This document shows positions 5,117-7,547 of a stretch of 7,547 nt of DNA, piece after piece. Below the pieces are notes generated by a model. It searched no databases. It saw nothing but the letters and a program-made list of their open reading frames with translations, and was not told where the DNA came from. Numbering within the stretch: the stretch's first letter is position 1; every line of letters starts with the position of its first letter. The position numbers were made by a program, and so were the translations under genes. Location of the stretch: the NCBI GenBank assembly GCA_021790035.1, contig JAJYIO010000109.1:1-7547 (forward strand), written 5' to 3'. This DNA comes from a bacterium (GTDB lineage Bacteria > Cyanobacteriota > Sericytochromatia > S15B-MN24 > VGJW01).

Positions 5117-6790
5117 CTACGGCCTGGCCGTCAGGTACTCCTGGTACTGCGGATCCCACATCATCGATCGGATCAGCGCCCCGAGGTCGTCCGGCCGGTC
5201 GATACGGGCCAGGCCATCCTGGAAGGCGACCTCGGCTACCGCCACGGCGACCGTCGCCGAGATTTCCCAGATACGGGAGACCGGCGGATAGACGCGACCG
5301 AGCGCCAGGTCGCTCTCCTGGACCAGGCTCGCGAGGGCCTTGGCTGCGGTGAAGAACATCTTGTCCGTCACGCGACGGGCCTGGCTGGCCACGACCCCCA
5401 GCCCCAGGCCGGGGAAGATGTAGGCGTTGTTGCCCTGGCCAGGGACGTAGACCTTGCCCCCGAAGTCGACCGGAGGGAACGGGCTGCCGCTGGTATAGAC
5501 GGCGCGGCCGTCGGACCACTTGTAAGCCTGCTCGGCGGTGCATTCGGCCTTGGAGGTGGGATTGGATAGCGCCATGACGATGGGCCGCTCGTTGATCCTG
5601 GCCATCTCGCGGACGATGGGCTCGGTGAAGGCGCCGCGAATCGCGCAGGCCCCGATGAGGGCGGTCGGCCTGAGCTCCTTGATGGCGGTCTGCAGGTCCG
5701 TGATGGGCTCGTGGTCGTGGGCGAACGGCGCCTTGTGCTCGGTCAGACGATCGCGGCCCTTCACGATGAGGCCGTTGCGGTCCATCAGCCAGCAGTGCTG
5801 CCGGGCTTCCTCTAGCGTGGCGCCCTCGCTCACCATGGCCGACACGATCAGGCTCGCGATGCCGATGGCGGCCTCGCCCGCTCCGTAGAACAGGACCTTC
5901 TGATCCCGGAGACTGCCTCCGACCAGGCGCAGCGACGAGATCATCCCGGAGGTCGCCGTGGCGGCCGTGCCCTGAATGTCGTCGTTGAAGGTGCAGACGC
6001 GGTTGCGGTACTTTTCGAGCAACCGGAAGGCATTCGCGTTGCCGAAGTCCTCGAACTGGAGGAGCGCCAGGGGCATGTTCTCCTGGACCGCCATCACGAA
6101 TTCCTCGATGAAGGCGTCGTACTCCTCGCCACGCGTGCGGTGGGTCCGGAGACCCAGGTAGTGCGGGTCGGAGAGGAAGGTCTCGTTGTCCGTGCCTACG
6201 TCGAGGGTCACCGGCAGGACCTGGGCCGGGTGGATGCCCGAACAGGCGGTATAGAGCGAAAGCTTTCCGATCGGGATCCCCATGCCGCTGGCTCCGAGGT
6301 CGCCGAGGCCGAGGATGCGCTCGCCGTCCGTCACGACGATCACGCGAACATCATGGTGCGGCCAGTTGCGCAGCGTCTGTGCGACGTGCCCGCGATCCGT
6401 GATCGGGACGTACAGACCGCGGGGCCGGCGGAACATCCGCCCGAATTCCTGGCACGCGGTGCCCACCGTCGGCGTGTAGATGATGGGCAGGATCTCCTCC
6501 AGGTTGTCACGGACGACGCGGTAGAAGAGGGTCTCGTTGGTGTCGTGCAAGCCCATCAAGCGGGTGTACTTGTTGATGTCCTTGCTCAGGCGGCGGATGT
6601 TGTCGATTTCCCGGCTTGCCTGCTCGTCGAGGGTCTCCACCGCCGGCGGCAAAAGGCCCTGGAGACCGAGCGCTCGACGCTCGGCAAGGCTGAACGCCGT
6701 ACCCTTGTTCAAGAGGGGATCGTGGAGAAGAGCGACACCCGTCGCCATTTGTATCCCTTGCTCAGTCGCTGGGAGCACTAGCTCTTGCAT
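5117..6790 (-). CDS. maeA: Malic enzyme (malate dehydrogenase, decarboxylating)
   Basis: Encodes 557 residues, the full length of the large ME1/ME2/SfcA-type malic enzymes. It oxidatively decarboxylates L-malate to pyruvate and CO2, reducing NAD(P), in the cytoplasm. Visible signatures are FSLAERRALGLQGLLPP (33-49), the catalytic Tyr105 in IIYTPTVG, Arg158 in GERILGLGDLG, the catalytic Lys176 in GIPIGKLSLY, metal ligands Glu247 and Asp248 (FEDFGN) and Asp270/271 (FNDDIQGTA), the dinucleotide-binding loop GAGEAAIG (303-310), ALSNPTSKAECTAEQAY (407-423) and GQGNNAYIFPG (451-461). These match E. coli MaeA and human mitochondrial malic enzyme by position. NAD versus NADP preference cannot be settled by eye; NAD is the usual case for this bacterial group. 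GAGAGG lies 5 bases before the ATG. It lies downstream of folC on the same strand, with a 119 bp gap containing an 8 bp hairpin. Confidence 0.95.
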   Translation of the reverse strand: MQELVLPATEQGIQMATGVALLHDPLLNKGTAFSLAERRALGLQGLLPPAVETLDEQASREIDNIRRLSKDINKYTRLMGLHDTNETLFYRVVRDNLEEILPIIYTPTVGTACQEFGRMFRRPRGLYVPITDRGHVAQTLRNWPHHDVRVIVVTDGERILGLGDLGASGMGIPIGKLSLYTACSGIHPAQVLPVTLDVGTDNETFLSDPHYLGLRTHRTRGEEYDAFIEEFVMAVQENMPLALLQFEDFGNANAFRLLEKYRNRVCTFNDDIQGTAATATSGMISSLRLVGGSLRDQKVLFYGAGEAAIGIASLIVSAMVSEGATLEEARQHCWLMDRNGLIVKGRDRLTEHKAPFAHDHEPITDLQTAIKELRPTALIGACAIRGAFTEPIVREMARINERPIVMALSNPTSKAECTAEQAYKWSDGRAVYTSGSPFPPVDFGGKVYVPGQGNNAYIFPGLGLGVVASQARRVTDKMFFTAAKALASLVQESDLALGRVYPPVSRIWEISATVAVAVAEVAFQDGLARIDRPDDLGALIRSMMWDPQYQEYLTARP

Positions 6791-6806
6791 GATGGCCTCT
6801 CACTTC

Positions 6807-6828
6807 CGGCTCCCAATCAAGGGAGCCG
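6807..6828 (-). promoter_or_regulatory. Hairpin in the folC-maeA gap
   Basis: On the minus strand CGGCTCCC and GGGAGCCG form a perfect 8 bp stem around a TTGATT loop. It ends just upstream of the malic enzyme ribosome binding site (GAGAGG) and has no T-run. It could end or attenuate folC read-through, or act as a leader element for maeA. The rest of the 6791-6909 gap has a TTGACC-like hexamer on the minus strand but no well-spaced -10. Confidence 0.4.
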
Positions 6829-6909
6829 TTCCATCCTACCGCCGGTCGTTTCGAACCGAAACCCGGTCAAAGTCCGGAGCTGCTATCCATCGAACTTGCC
6901 GGCCGGGTC

Positions 6910-7547
6910 TCACGAAGGCCGCGATCGGCTGGCAGTCACCCCGTTTTCGGCCAGCAGTCGAGAGCGCGCCATTCCTACCAGATAGAGCGAGCCACAGACG
7001 ACGATCGCCCTCGACCCGGCGATCTGCCGCGCCACCTCGAGGGCGGCGAGCGGATCCGCGGCGATGCGCGTGTCGGCCAGAGGGCTCGATGCAGCCAGGT
7101 GCTCGGCCGGAAGGGCTCGTCCGGAGGGGGGAGTCGTGAGGATCAAGGTGCTGGCGTGGCTGGCCAGGAGCTCCAGCATGGCCGCTGCGGGTTTGTCCGC
7201 CAGGGCGCCGAAGACGGCGACCGGTTGGCCCAGCTCCGGCATCGCCGCGAGGGAGCGCACCAGTTCCCGCATTCCCGCCTCGTTGTGGGCGCCGTCCAGC
7301 AGCCAGCGGGATCCGCCGATCGACAGGAATTCCATCCGCCCGGGCCACGTGGCGTTCGCCAGGCCCCGGCGCAGCGCATCGTCATCGATGGCCCAGCCCG
7401 CAGCTCGCAGGGCGATGACGGTTTCGATCGCCAGCGCGGCGTTCTTTTGCTGGTAGGTCCCGCGAAGGCCGATGTCCCATACCCGGCCCGCATGGCGAAT
7501 GGACTGGCCGGGCGATTGCCGATCCGGGGCGCTCGGGGAGTCGACGA
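6910..7547 (-). CDS. folC: Folylpolyglutamate/dihydrofolate synthase, C-terminal part
   Basis: The frame is open through the right edge of the window, so only about 211 C-terminal residues are present; the N-terminal ATP-binding domain is outside. FolC adds glutamate to (dihydro)folates and in many bacteria also makes dihydrofolate from dihydropteroate. Matches to the family include DIGLRGTYQQKNAALAIETV (MurD-like ligase central-domain end), LRRGLANATWPGRMEFL (the WPGR block before the C-terminal domain), the diagnostic LLDGAHNEAGMRELV, VAVFGALADKPAAAMLELL, and near the end IVVCGSLYLVGMARSRLL. These are in order and evenly spaced as in complete FolC proteins. No damage is seen. It reads in the same direction as the malic enzyme gene and stops 119 bases before it. 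Confidence 0.92.
   Translation of the reverse strand, partial: VDSPSAPDRQSPGQSIRHAGRVWDIGLRGTYQQKNAALAIETVIALRAAGWAIDDDALRRGLANATWPGRMEFLSIGGSRWLLDGAHNEAGMRELVRSLAAMPELGQPVAVFGALADKPAAAMLELLASHASTLILTTPPSGRALPAEHLAASSPLADTRIAADPLAALEVARQIAGSRAIVVCGSLYLVGMARSRLLAENGVTASRSRPS

Overview
The window is a high-GC (mid-60s percent by eye) bacterial chromosome segment from a diderm organism. The envelope genes (an L,D-transpeptidase and an LPP20-type secreted protein with a signal peptide) fit this. The phylum cannot be assigned from the sequence alone. The mix of genes, including a eukaryote-like LIM/DA1 metallopeptidase, suggests an environmental or uncultured lineage. There is no sign of a plasmid, phage or IS element.

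Layout: (1) 1-813, plus strand, a 5'-truncated L,D-transpeptidase. (2) 814-1052, a gap between convergent genes, filled by one partial and one complete copy of a palindrome-rich repeat. (3) 1053-1991, minus strand, a secreted LPP20-like protein. (4) 1992-2081, a 90 bp divergent promoter region. (5) 2082-3588, plus strand, a RidA-family protein overlapping or abutting a LIM-domain/DA1-like zinc metallopeptidase. (6) 3589-3792, a structured leader containing a strong hairpin and a tRNA-3'-end-like fragment. (7) 3793-4836, plus strand, an AcuI/YhdH acrylyl-CoA reductase. (8) 4837-5116, a second gap between convergent genes, with another copy of the same repeat followed by a textbook intrinsic terminator. 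(9) 5117-6790, minus strand, malic enzyme. (10) 6910-7547, minus strand, the C-terminal part of folylpolyglutamate/dihydrofolate synthase, upstream of malic enzyme on the same strand.

How the genes work together: AcuI (acryloyl-CoA to propionyl-CoA) and malic enzyme (malate to pyruvate) are both C3/C4 central-carbon enzymes, but they face each other and are not co-transcribed. RidA and the LIM peptidase are translationally close and are the only tightly coupled pair. The most unusual items are the LIM/DA1-type peptidase with no canonical start codon near its conserved N-terminus, and the roughly 168 bp palindromic repeat found in both convergent intergenic gaps, in the same orientation each time.
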